From JAAYBT01 sp964404395 (lineage in GTDB: Bacteria > Bacillota > Clostridia > Acetivibrionales > DTU013), in contig CAYOKA010000094.1 in NCBI GenBank assembly GCA_964404395.1, positions 1 to 8,971 on the forward strand: DNA of 8,971 bases, written 5' to 3'. Under the pieces are notes generated by a model that made no database searches, was not told the DNA's origin, and saw only the letters and a program-made list of their open reading frames with translations. Positions 1-6,516 of the stretch are shown here, piece after piece (position 1 is the stretch's first letter; every line of letters begins with the position of its first letter). The position numbers and the translations under genes are program-made.

Positions 1-99
1 TGGAAGTTAGAGGCTGGAAGTTAGAGGCTGGAGGGTTAGAGGTTGAAGGTTAGAAGTTAGAAGCTAGAGATTGGATGCTAGAAGTCAGAGGCTAAGTGT
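1..99. repeat. Degenerate 14-bp purine-rich tandem repeat, about 7 copies
   Basis: Seven consecutive units can be laid out from the first base, starting at 1, 15, 29, 44, 58, 72 and 86. The unit is 14 bp (15 bp in the third) and resembles TGGAAGTTAGAGGC. The first two copies are identical; later ones drift, keeping a core like G(T/C)TAGA. The + strand is very rich in G and A. The array touches the window edge and may continue outside. No reading frame or known element explains it. It reads as an intergenic minisatellite placed before the hydrogenase gene. Its function is unknown. Confidence 0.8.
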
Positions 100-122
100 T
101 ACACTCATAACGCAGTCATGGC

Positions 123-170
123 AACAACTAAGGATGTATCGAAATTTTCAATGCATCCTCTTTTGTTGTT
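123..170 (+). terminator. Hairpin with T-rich tail, probable rho-independent terminator or leader hairpin
   Basis: AGGATGTAT at 131-139 pairs with ATGCATCCT at 151-159 (9 bp with one G-T wobble) around an 11-nt loop. The T-rich stretch CTTTTGTTGTT follows at 160-170. A second, outer pairing is possible between AACAAC at 123-128 and GTTGTT at 165-170. The T-rich tail lies on the + strand side, so it would stop rightward transcription entering from before the window, or act as a leader hairpin about 50 bp ahead of the hydrogenase start. No binding motif that would make it a known riboswitch is recognisable. Confidence 0.5.
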
Positions 171-207
171 AAGTTAGTAAAGTTTGCTAAGTAAGCAAGG
201 AATATTT

Positions 208-214
208 GGGGTGG
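208..214 (+). promoter_or_regulatory. Ribosome binding site fixing the hydrogenase start
   Basis: GGGGTGG lies 6 nt before the ATG at 221. The open frame reaches further upstream to a TTG at 206, but that codon overlaps this site and has no such sequence in front of it. ATG 221 is therefore the preferred start. Confidence 0.7.
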
Positions 215-220
215 TTTCAT

Positions 221-1603
221 ATGAAAAACAGATTTTCCGGTTTTCAGGAAAAAAGAATGAAAATATTCGGCGAGCTCGTAAAAATGTATTGGGAGGGACA
301 GCTCAATACTGTAGGCGATATGAATCGGCTGGCATCAGAGCTCAGGAGCAAATTGGACTTAATGCAGCAGGATATGCCTTTTATCAAGGATCATATCAGA
401 ATCGCAATGGGTTTGGATCCCAGAGGAAATAAAGACTTCACGGATGAGTTGGACATAGTTAGAAGGTCAGATGCTGTAGGAGAGCCAATCATTGCTAAAA
501 TCGAGGGTCCATGTGATTTATGTGACAATAACAGCTGCAGTGAGGCCTGCAAATACGAGGCTCAGGTATATAGACGCTCCGAAGGCCCTACTATTGTTAA
601 CAACAAATGCCTCAGCTGCGGAGAATGCGTCGTTACCTGTGATTTCGGTGCTTTGGCGGACAAAATAGAATTCCTCCCTCTGATAAAGCTACTGAAAGAC
701 AAGAATACAACCGTGTTTGCAGCTGTAGCCCCCGCTATCGCCGGGCAATTCGGCGATGGGGTTACACTGGGGCAGTTAAGGACTGCATTTAGGCTAATGG
801 GATTCTCAGATATGGTTGAGGTAGCAATGTTTGCAGATATACTTACTATTCGTGAAGCCTTTGAGTTTAGTCAGCTGGTAAAATCCGAGGATGATTTCTA
901 TCTCACAAGCTGTTGCTGTCCGGTCTGGTTCAATCTGACCAAAAAAGGATACCCGGAAATGTACACTCACATGTCTCCTTCAGTCTCTCCCATGATTGCT
1001 TCGGGCAGATTTTTAAAGGATATGTATAAAGACGCAAAGGTTGTTTTTATTGCGCCTTGTATTGCAAAAAAACATGAGATTAATGAACCTGAGCTAAAGG
1101 GAGCCATTGATTTTGTCATCAATTTCAGAGAATTGGCGGAAGTATTCGACGCCATTAATATCAATCCAACAGAGCTTCCCGGCGACGAGAAGGATCAAGC
1201 GTCTCTGGGTGGTCGTCTGTATGCGAAGTCGGGAGGCGTAAGCTTTTCCGTAAAAACCGTCGTTAACCGCCTTGAGCCTAAAAGAGTTATTAAGCTCAAA
1301 GCCAAGCGGGTTGATGGTGTAAAAAGCTGCAAGCTGATACTGGATGAGCTTTCTGCCGGAAATGATATCGGCGCAAACTTCATAGAAGGTATGGGCTGCG
1401 TAGGCGGTTGTGTAGGCGGTCCCAGAACAAATATTGACGTGGATAAGGCCACGAAAATCGTAAATGAATTCGGCGAGGACTCGCTGATAATGACCCCCTT
1501 TGATAACATGAATGTCATGAAAATACTAAAGCAGTCCGGCATTAATTCCATAGAAAAAATCATGCAGAACAAGCATGTTCTACAATTATTAAAAAGACAG
1601 TAA
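221..1603 (+). CDS. Monomeric [FeFe]-hydrogenase with 2x[4Fe-4S] ferredoxin domain
   Basis: A 460-residue cytoplasmic iron-only hydrogenase, which in this family exchanges electrons between ferredoxin-type carriers and protons/H2. Residues 1-95 are a helical N-terminal part without cysteines. Residues 98-140 carry two [4Fe-4S] motifs (C98, C101, C106, C110 and C130, C133, C136, C140). The H-cluster domain follows with all three signatures: TSCCCPVW at 229-236, APCIAKKHE at 278-286, and EGMGCVGGCVGGP at 389-401. By alignment with clostridial CpI the cluster ligands should be C233, C280, C393 and C397, and C232 the proton-relay cysteine. There is no signal peptide or membrane segment. The third cysteine in the first motif and Ala in place of Met in the second resemble the less-studied group B enzymes; that subgroup call is from memory. 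The gene stands alone, with tandem stops TAA TAG. The maturases HydE, HydF and HydG are not in the window. Confidence 0.95.
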   Translation: MKNRFSGFQEKRMKIFGELVKMYWEGQLNTVGDMNRLASELRSKLDLMQQDMPFIKDHIRIAMGLDPRGNKDFTDELDIVRRSDAVGEPIIAKIEGPCDLCDNNSCSEACKYEAQVYRRSEGPTIVNNKCLSCGECVVTCDFGALADKIEFLPLIKLLKDKNTTVFAAVAPAIAGQFGDGVTLGQLRTAFRLMGFSDMVEVAMFADILTIREAFEFSQLVKSEDDFYLTSCCCPVWFNLTKKGYPEMYTHMSPSVSPMIASGRFLKDMYKDAKVVFIAPCIAKKHEINEPELKGAIDFVINFRELAEVFDAININPTELPGDEKDQASLGGRLYAKSGGVSFSVKTVVNRLEPKRVIKLKAKRVDGVKSCKLILDELSAGNDIGANFIEGMGCVGGCVGGPRTNIDVDKATKIVNEFGEDSLIMTPFDNMNVMKILKQSGINSIEKIMQNKHVLQLLKRQ

Positions 1604-1627
1604 TAGTTTGCCATGACAGTATTTATC

Positions 1628-1647
1628 ACACAGATTATCCCCTGTGT
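1628..1647. terminator. Weak hairpin between two convergent genes
   Basis: ACACAG at 1628-1633 pairs with CTGTGT at 1642-1647 around an 8-nt loop. It lies in the short gap between the stops of the hydrogenase (+) and the isomerase-like gene (-), where a two-way terminator is expected. On the + strand it is followed by TCTTTATAC, only modestly T-rich, and on the - strand by GATAAATAC. The stem is short and there is no clean T-tract, so it is only a candidate. Confidence 0.3.
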
Positions 1648-1683
1648 CTTTATACGCCCAGATTATCCCCTGTGCCTGTATAC
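1628..1683. repeat. 28-bp tandem duplication across the isomerase stop codon
   Basis: Positions 1628-1655 and 1656-1683 match at 24 of 28 bases, including 16 identical bases in a row (CAGATTATCCCCTGTG at 1631 and again at 1659). The right copy holds the last codons and the TAA stop of the minus-strand isomerase-like gene. The left copy lies in the gap before the convergent hydrogenase. It looks like a local slippage or duplication event at a gene end. Confidence 0.85.
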
Positions 1684-3078
1684 ATCCCAGCCCAGGTAAT
1701 TTCCAAAGGCCTCTTCCAGTACATCAGCACTTAAGGAGCGACTCATCGTCACATGGTGCTCAAACCCATTTTTGCACATATAATCTAACAGCTTCTGAAG
1801 GCCGTCCACCCGGCAAAGGGCAACTCCACCGGGAGTCTCTACGGAATCCTTTAGGAACTCACCCTCTCCTATATAAGCCTTGATTCTGCCATTTTTATCA
1901 TCGGTCGTAATCTTTGCAAAGGTCATTGGCCCAGCTGTTACCTGAGCTTTACAGGCGCCGAAGCACTTTTCTTCGCCAATTGTAGTCGACAATACGTCTA
2001 AATTGGAAATTTCAATCTCCACATCACCAAAGAAGCTCTTGGGAAAATTGGAGCAATGCAGATTAATACACCTGTTCCTCTCGTCGGCAAAGTTATTGTT
2101 CCAGTCAAGATAGGCTGAGGGCGTGCCGGAAGCCAGATTCAATGCAAGCATGGTCAGCGCGCCTGTTACATCCATCTCACATGCGCTTGGCAGATTCTTT
2201 TCTCCCATCATGCTCATAGCCAGACAAGTTGCACAGCCATAGTTGTTTTGTATGGAATCCCAGCATTGAATAGCACTGGCATCGCATTCATTTTCCCTTA
2301 CCCAGTCCTCCAATACAATACACAGTTTGGCCTGCTTTTCAATCTTTTCATTAGATATAAAGCTGGGGATCCTTCCATAAGCCTGAATTTCCCTTATTTT
2401 CGCCTCAACCTCCCCGGTTCTTTCCATAGAGTCAGCTTTGGCAATAATATCAGACATATCGACTACACAAACAGTAATTCCATATGCTTGAAGCAGCTTT
2501 TCCGAGAAGCGGACTGTATGAAACGGATCCGGTCTGGTTCCGATAGCACCTACTCTTGCGCTGGTAATACCCTTAACTACACAACAAACAGCAGCAAATC
2601 TTTCAAGATCAATTGTAAATGTCTCACTATCAATATCACATGTGTGCAAGCTTGTATTTGTAAACTTGATATTCCTCTGATAAAGGTTATTGCAGAGGGA
2701 TAATTTCCCACAAAATGCGTCTCTGCGGTTGGAAATATCCATACTGTCCAGGCTGTCGTCACAGGCTTGCACCAACACCGGCACATCCAGCCTTGCAAGA
2801 TCAATTGCTGCGGCAACGCCCACTTCCTCTCCGAAGTTTGGCAGTATCACAATAATCCCATCGATGCTGTCCTGGTTTTTTTTGAATAGCTCGGCGCATT
2901 TTTTAGCATCCGAAAGTGTTCTGACAGCTCCCAGGGGCGTATCCTTCTCCGATACAATAATCGCCTGGTAACCCATGCCGTCAAGTTTTTTAAGAATTTT
3001 CGCTCTCGCCTCAGTTACCAGATGAGCCGGGAAAAAGCTGCGGTTAGTTACAATAACCCCGAATGTACTATTAATCAT
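1663..3078 (-). CDS. L-fucose/L-arabinose-isomerase-like aldose-ketose isomerase
   Basis: A 471-residue protein of the FucI/AraA superfamily, whose characterised members interconvert aldoses and ketoses with a divalent metal. Residues 1-170 resemble the Rossmann-like N-terminal domain (GIIVILPNFGEE around 74-85). The metal-site signatures follow: CEMDVTGALTM at 300-310 (E301), YLDWN at 323-327 (D325) and HCSN at 341-344 (H341). A His pair at 441-442 sits where AraA-type enzymes keep C-terminal active-site histidines. It is shorter than E. coli FucI (about 590 residues) and closer to AraA and the sulfoquinovose-isomerase-like relatives. The ATG at 3078 has GGGAGGT 5 nt upstream. It is the last gene of the operon, 39 nt after the kinase. 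The substrate cannot be read from sequence. Next to a kinase and transketolase, it most likely makes the ketose that the kinase phosphorylates. Confidence 0.8.
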   Translation of the reverse strand: MINSTFGVIVTNRSFFPAHLVTEARAKILKKLDGMGYQAIIVSEKDTPLGAVRTLSDAKKCAELFKKNQDSIDGIIVILPNFGEEVGVAAAIDLARLDVPVLVQACDDSLDSMDISNRRDAFCGKLSLCNNLYQRNIKFTNTSLHTCDIDSETFTIDLERFAAVCCVVKGITSARVGAIGTRPDPFHTVRFSEKLLQAYGITVCVVDMSDIIAKADSMERTGEVEAKIREIQAYGRIPSFISNEKIEKQAKLCIVLEDWVRENECDASAIQCWDSIQNNYGCATCLAMSMMGEKNLPSACEMDVTGALTMLALNLASGTPSAYLDWNNNFADERNRCINLHCSNFPKSFFGDVEIEISNLDVLSTTIGEEKCFGACKAQVTAGPMTFAKITTDDKNGRIKAYIGEGEFLKDSVETPGGVALCRVDGLQKLLDYMCKNGFEHHVTMSRSLSADVLEEAFGNYLGWDVYRHRG

Positions 3079-3117
3079 ATAGACCTCCCAAAATAAATTT
3101 CTATATCAAAAAGTAAA

Positions 3118-4614
3118 TCAAATGCTCCCTGAAAGCGTCATATTTACGGCATCCTTCCAACCCTTATACAATGACGCTCTTTCCTTGCCTTCCATACCAT
3201 TGTGAAATACCTTGTCAGAATCTCTCAACGCCTTTATTTCTTCAATGCTGCTCCATATTCCCACACTTAGCCCTGCCATATAAGCCGCTCCCATTGCCGA
3301 AAGCTCTTCAATTCTGCTTCTCACCAGCGAAACCCCCAGCATATCCGCCTGAAACTGCATTAAGAATTCATCTCTCGTAGGCCCTCCATCCACACGGAGC
3401 TCCTCTAAATGAACGCCTGACTCATCTTCCATCAGATCTATGATATCCTTTACCTGATAGGCAATGGATTCCTCTGCGGCTCTTACGATATGCGCCTTTT
3501 TAGTGTCTCTTGTCATCCCCATTATTGCTGCCCTTGCACTACTATTCCAGTATGGTGCACTCAAGCCGGTAAATGCGGGAACCAGATATACCCCGCCATT
3601 TCCATTTACAGATGAAGCCAGTTTGCCAGCTTCCCGAGAGCTTGAAATCAGCTCAATATCCTCAGCCAACCACCTGATTGTATCTCCGGTATGATTTATG
3701 TTTCCTTCGAAAACATAGCTAATTGTGTTGTCTATTCCCCATGCAATGGATGTTACAATCCTGCTGTTGGAGAGAACAGGTTTTGTACCGATGTTCATCA
3801 TAATCGATGAACCCGTACCATAGGTTGCTTTCGTCATCCCCTTTTCAAAGCAATTCTGTCCAAATAGGGCCGCATGGGAATCGCCCATCACTCCGCTGAT
3901 GGGTATTTCTCCTGTAAGTGCCTGGTTTATCCAAGTATAACCAAAAATCTCATTTGATGACTTTACTTCCGGCAGCATGCAAGCTGGTATGTTGAATGCC
4001 TCAAGCAATTCCTCATCCCACTTTAGTTCATGAATATTCAACAGTTGGGTGCGGCTGGCATTGGAATAATCCGTGGCGTGAATCTTTCCGCCAGTCAGTT
4101 TCCAGATCAGCCATGCATCAATATTGCCGCAAAGCAGTTTTCCTGCTTTCGCTCTATTCCTGGCTCCTTGGACATGATCGAGGATCCAGCTTATTTTTGA
4201 AGCAGAAAAATAAGGTGATAAAACAAGACCTGTTTTTTCTCGAATAAGCTGCCCCAAGCCTTGGTCTTCAATCCTTCTGCATATTTCATAACCCCTCTGA
4301 CATTGCCATACAATAGCGTTATATACAGGTTTTCCGGTATCCTTATCCCATACGACTGCAGTTTCCCGCTGATTACTGATGGCAATTGCGGCAATAGAGT
4401 TCTGTGCAATACCGGATTCATGTAAAACATCGTGAACAGCCCTTAGTGTATTAGCATAAATTTCCTCAGCATCATGCTCCACCCAGCCCGGTTTGGGATA
4501 AAACTGCCCATGTACCATATTACAGCGGTGTATAAGCTTTCCGGCACTGTTGAAAAGAATAGCCTTCGTCGCCGAGGTTCCCTGGTCGATTACCAGGATG
4601 CATTTTTCACTCAT
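3118..4614 (-). CDS. FGGY-family carbohydrate kinase, glycerol-kinase-like but probably not a glycerol kinase
   Basis: A 498-residue sugar/polyol kinase, full length for the family and collinear with E. coli GlpK. The N-terminal phosphate loop is DQGTSATK at 10-17. R83, E84, W103, Y135 and the catalytic base D245 align with the GlpK glycerol-site residues. The C-terminal domain carries DGG at 409-411 and the AMGAAYMAGL stretch at 440-449. Two substrate contacts differ: GlpK Q246 is S246 (GDSHAAL, 244-250) and GlpK F270 is S270 (YGTGSS, 265-270). The GlpK allosteric-site R236 is E236. This suggests a larger or branched substrate such as a ketose, and loss of fructose-1,6-bisphosphate control. 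ATG 4614 is preferred because GGGTGAG lies 7 nt before it; an in-frame GTG at 4626 overlaps the previous stop. It is 8 nt after the transketolase C-half and 39 nt before the isomerase. Apulose or another ketose is the likely substrate. Confidence 0.93.
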   Translation of the reverse strand: MSEKCILVIDQGTSATKAILFNSAGKLIHRCNMVHGQFYPKPGWVEHDAEEIYANTLRAVHDVLHESGIAQNSIAAIAISNQRETAVVWDKDTGKPVYNAIVWQCQRGYEICRRIEDQGLGQLIREKTGLVLSPYFSASKISWILDHVQGARNRAKAGKLLCGNIDAWLIWKLTGGKIHATDYSNASRTQLLNIHELKWDEELLEAFNIPACMLPEVKSSNEIFGYTWINQALTGEIPISGVMGDSHAALFGQNCFEKGMTKATYGTGSSIMMNIGTKPVLSNSRIVTSIAWGIDNTISYVFEGNINHTGDTIRWLAEDIELISSSREAGKLASSVNGNGGVYLVPAFTGLSAPYWNSSARAAIMGMTRDTKKAHIVRAAEESIAYQVKDIIDLMEDESGVHLEELRVDGGPTRDEFLMQFQADMLGVSLVRSRIEELSAMGAAYMAGLSVGIWSSIEEIKALRDSDKVFHNGMEGKERASLYKGWKDAVNMTLSGSI

Positions 4615-4621
4615 ATTGCAT

Positions 4622-4628
4622 CTCACCC
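4622..4628 (-). promoter_or_regulatory. Ribosome binding site deciding the kinase start
   Basis: On the minus strand GGGTGAG lies 7 nt before ATG 4614 and overlaps the TGA stop of the transketolase C-half. This suggests reinitiation by ribosomes finishing the upstream gene. It favours ATG 4614 over the GTG at 4626. Confidence 0.6.
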
Positions 4629-5570
4629 TGTCCTCAACATATCTTCAGCCGTTTTGCATATAGCCTCAGCTGTCAATCCATAGTGCATGAATACCTCCGG
4701 AGATGAACCGGTTATCACTGTTTCATCGGGAATACCCATGATTCTCATGGGAACAGGCTTACTTTGTACAATCAACTCAGAAACAGCTGCCCCCAACCCG
4801 CCATGAATACTGTGCTCCTCAACCGTAATAATATGCCCTGTTTCTCTACCAGCTTTTAGTACTGCATCCCGGTCAAGGGGCTTTAATGTATGCATATCAA
4901 GGACTCTTGCATAAATACCCCTATTTTTTAGCAGCAGTGCTGCATCAAGGGCATGTCTTACAGTTTCACCCGTACCAATAATCGTGATATCACTTCCATC
5001 CAGAAGGAGGTTGGCCTTCCCTATATCAAAGGGTGGGCTACCATTGACATACACATCCGGCACCGGATTCCTTCCCATTCTCACATAAACAGGCCCCTCA
5101 AAACTAGCCAATGCGTTAGTCAACTGATATGTCTGTGCAGCATCACTCGGCAGTACCACCGTAATACCCGGGATTGCTCTCATGACTGCAATATCATGCA
5201 GCGAGTGATGAGATGCCCCAAGTGACCCATAGCTGACACCCCCGCTTACGCCTATCACTTTGACATTTGTATGTGTATAGGCAATATCTACTTTTATCTG
5301 CTCAAGGCTCCTGGTAGAAAGAAAGCTCGCCGGGCCGCACACAAAGGGATTTTTCCCACACGTAGCCATGCCTGCAGCAATTCCCACAGAGTTTTGCTCT
5401 GCGATACCAACCTCTATAAACTGTCCGGGCAATTGCCGGGCAAACTCATCCAAAGTCACGGATCCTCGCGCATCCGTCGTCAGTGCAATAATGCTTTTAT
5501 CCTTTTTCGCCAGTTCCAGTAACGCTTCTGTAAAGGCTTTCCTGCAGGATATTCCACTTATATTTTTCAT
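4623..5570 (-). CDS. Transketolase, C-terminal half (split enzyme)
   Basis: A 315-residue protein equivalent to the central pyrimidine-binding and C-terminal domains of transketolase. It carries the catalytic glutamate E58 in FIEVGIAEQN (51-60), the cofactor-channel stretch GPASFLSTR (79-87), the histidines of GASHHSLHD (118-126), the arginines of VYVRMGRNP (161-169) that fit a phosphate-binding role, and a C-terminal domain ending with the EEHSIHGGLG region (251-260). With the N-half it should form a thiamine-diphosphate enzyme that moves two-carbon ketol units between sugar phosphates. ATG 5570 overlaps the N-half stop as ATGA and has GGAGG just upstream, inside the end of the N-half gene. 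An open frame extends back to 5654, but that stretch is N-half coding sequence in another frame. Split transketolases are common as general pentose-phosphate enzymes, and a dedicated apulose-4-phosphate version is known. Context here favours a dedicated catabolic role. Confidence 0.94.
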   Translation of the reverse strand: MKNISGISCRKAFTEALLELAKKDKSIIALTTDARGSVTLDEFARQLPGQFIEVGIAEQNSVGIAAGMATCGKNPFVCGPASFLSTRSLEQIKVDIAYTHTNVKVIGVSGGVSYGSLGASHHSLHDIAVMRAIPGITVVLPSDAAQTYQLTNALASFEGPVYVRMGRNPVPDVYVNGSPPFDIGKANLLLDGSDITIIGTGETVRHALDAALLLKNRGIYARVLDMHTLKPLDRDAVLKAGRETGHIITVEEHSIHGGLGAAVSELIVQSKPVPMRIMGIPDETVITGSSPEVFMHYGLTAEAICKTAEDMLRTG

Positions 5571-6421
5571 CCGCACGATACCTCCGCCAGCTGTACATTC
5601 AACTCTTCCATCGCTTTGTTCATCTGCTCCTTTGAGGGAACTCCATGATGCCATTTAGCCACACCTTCCATAAAAGATACTCCTTTACCCTTTATAGTAT
5701 TTGCTATGACCAGATGCGGCTTCCCTGCAACCACAGGCAAGCTCCTAAAGGTGTCAAGCAGCTGCGACATATCATGACCATCTATCTCAACAACCTCCCA
5801 TCCGAAAGCATCCCATTTCTCCCTCAGACATTCCAGCTTCATTACATCCTCAGTACTTCCGCTGATTTGAAGCCTGTTTCTATCAACAATACCAATCAAA
5901 TTACCCAGCTTGTAGTTGGCGCCAGCCATGGCCGCTTCCCATATGGAGCCCTCTTCCTGCTCCCCATCTCCCATCAAAACATATACTTTATAATCCTTCC
6001 CATCCATTTCGCCTGCCAGTGCCATACCCACTCCTGAGGACAGGCCATGTCCCAGAGCACCGGTGTTCATTTCAACGCCGGGCACCGCTACACTCGGATG
6101 GCCTATAAGTCTTGAGCCATACTGCGAAAAGGTGGATAACTCTTCCTTTGGAAAGAATCCCATATTTGCAAGAACCGTATAATATGCTTCAACGCTATGC
6201 CCCTTGCTCAGCACAAACCTGTCACGATCCTCCCATCCGGGATTTTGGCTGTCAAGACGCATAACCCCATAATGCAGCGCCACAATAACATCCACTGAGG
6301 ATAATGACCCGCCGGCATGCCCTGCTTTTGCGTTATATATCATTTTTATCAAATCAATCCGCGTCTCAATCGCTATTTTTTTTAGTTCCTTTATCTTGCC
6401 CAAGGCAATCACTCCAATCAT
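5567..6421 (-). CDS. Transketolase, N-terminal half (split enzyme)
   Basis: A 284-residue thiamine-diphosphate-binding half of transketolase. Seen in order: AGHAGGSLS (33-41, H35), SKGHSVEAYY (72-81, H75), GALGHGLSSG (121-130, H125), the diphosphate/metal motif starting GDGE (151-154) and closing at N182, then IKGKGVSFME (243-252) and WHHG (257-260). It is full length for a split N-half and cytoplasmic. It overlaps the C-half by 4 nt (ATGA), so translation is probably coupled and the two are made in equal amounts. The start is unsettled: ATG 6421 lacks a good ribosome binding site, whereas the in-frame TTG at 6403 has GGAGTGA at suitable distance and gives the usual beginning of these proteins (278 residues). 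It is the first gene after the regulator and leads the operon with the kinase and isomerase. Confidence 0.95.
   Translation of the reverse strand: MIGVIALGKIKELKKIAIETRIDLIKMIYNAKAGHAGGSLSSVDVIVALHYGVMRLDSQNPGWEDRDRFVLSKGHSVEAYYTVLANMGFFPKEELSTFSQYGSRLIGHPSVAVPGVEMNTGALGHGLSSGVGMALAGEMDGKDYKVYVLMGDGEQEEGSIWEAAMAGANYKLGNLIGIVDRNRLQISGSTEDVMKLECLREKWDAFGWEVVEIDGHDMSQLLDTFRSLPVVAGKPHLVIANTIKGKGVSFMEGVAKWHHGVPSKEQMNKAMEELNVQLAEVSCG
6409..6415 (-). promoter_or_regulatory. Ribosome binding site favouring a TTG start for the transketolase N-half
   Basis: GGAGTGA on the minus strand has its GGAG 8 nt before the TTG at 6403. The longer ATG at 6421 has only a GGG in a weak context ahead of it. If the TTG is used, the protein loses six residues and begins GKIKELKKI, as split transketolase N-halves commonly do. 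Confidence 0.5.
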
Positions 6422-6458
6422 GAATTAAGCCCAACAAAACTGCATAACAAAACCAGGT

Positions 6459-6475
6459 TAAATTGAACCAATTTA
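6459..6475. promoter_or_regulatory. 17-bp inverted repeat, candidate operator of the transketolase operon
   Basis: TAAATTGAACCAATTTA is a perfect inverted repeat of 7-bp arms around AAC. It lies in the 95-bp gap between the regulator gene and the transketolase N-half, about 40 bp before the start. A weak promoter on the minus strand (TTGGGC at 6505-6500, 17-bp spacer, TATTTA at 6482-6477) would put the transcription start inside it, the usual place for a repressor site. It lacks the central CG typical of LacI-family operators, so binding by the adjacent regulator is inferred. Confidence 0.45.
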
Positions 6476-6516
6476 CTAAATAGAATGTATGATTCCAGTG
6501 CCCAAATCTTTAGCAA

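Noticed and set aside
1..99. CRISPR array
   Set aside because: The units are 14 bp, contiguous and degenerate, with no unique spacers and no cas genes nearby.
1195..1629. 144-codon open frame on the - strand
   Set aside because: It is antisense to the hydrogenase C-terminal domain, whose motifs are certain; the antisense product resembles no protein family.
2248..2703. 151-codon open frame on the + strand
   Set aside because: It lies wholly opposite the isomerase-like gene, has low-complexity, non-family sequence and no ribosome binding site of note. It is a shadow frame.
5571..5654. Longer N-terminus for the transketolase C-half
   Set aside because: The extra 28 residues lie over the end of the N-half gene in another frame, while ATG 5570 has a good ribosome binding site and the usual ATGA coupling.
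5645..6037. 130-codon open frame on the + strand, and a similar 139-codon one at 6745-7164
   Set aside because: Both run antisense through well-supported genes (transketolase N-half and LacI regulator) and show no recognisable motifs.
1663..6421. Sulfoquinovose sulfo-transketolase operon
   Set aside because: An isomerase and split transketolase would fit, but that route needs no sugar kinase and uses a sulfoerythrose isomerase, a sulfolactaldehyde enzyme and usually a sulfoquinovosidase, none of which is here. It is kept only as a weaker alternative.
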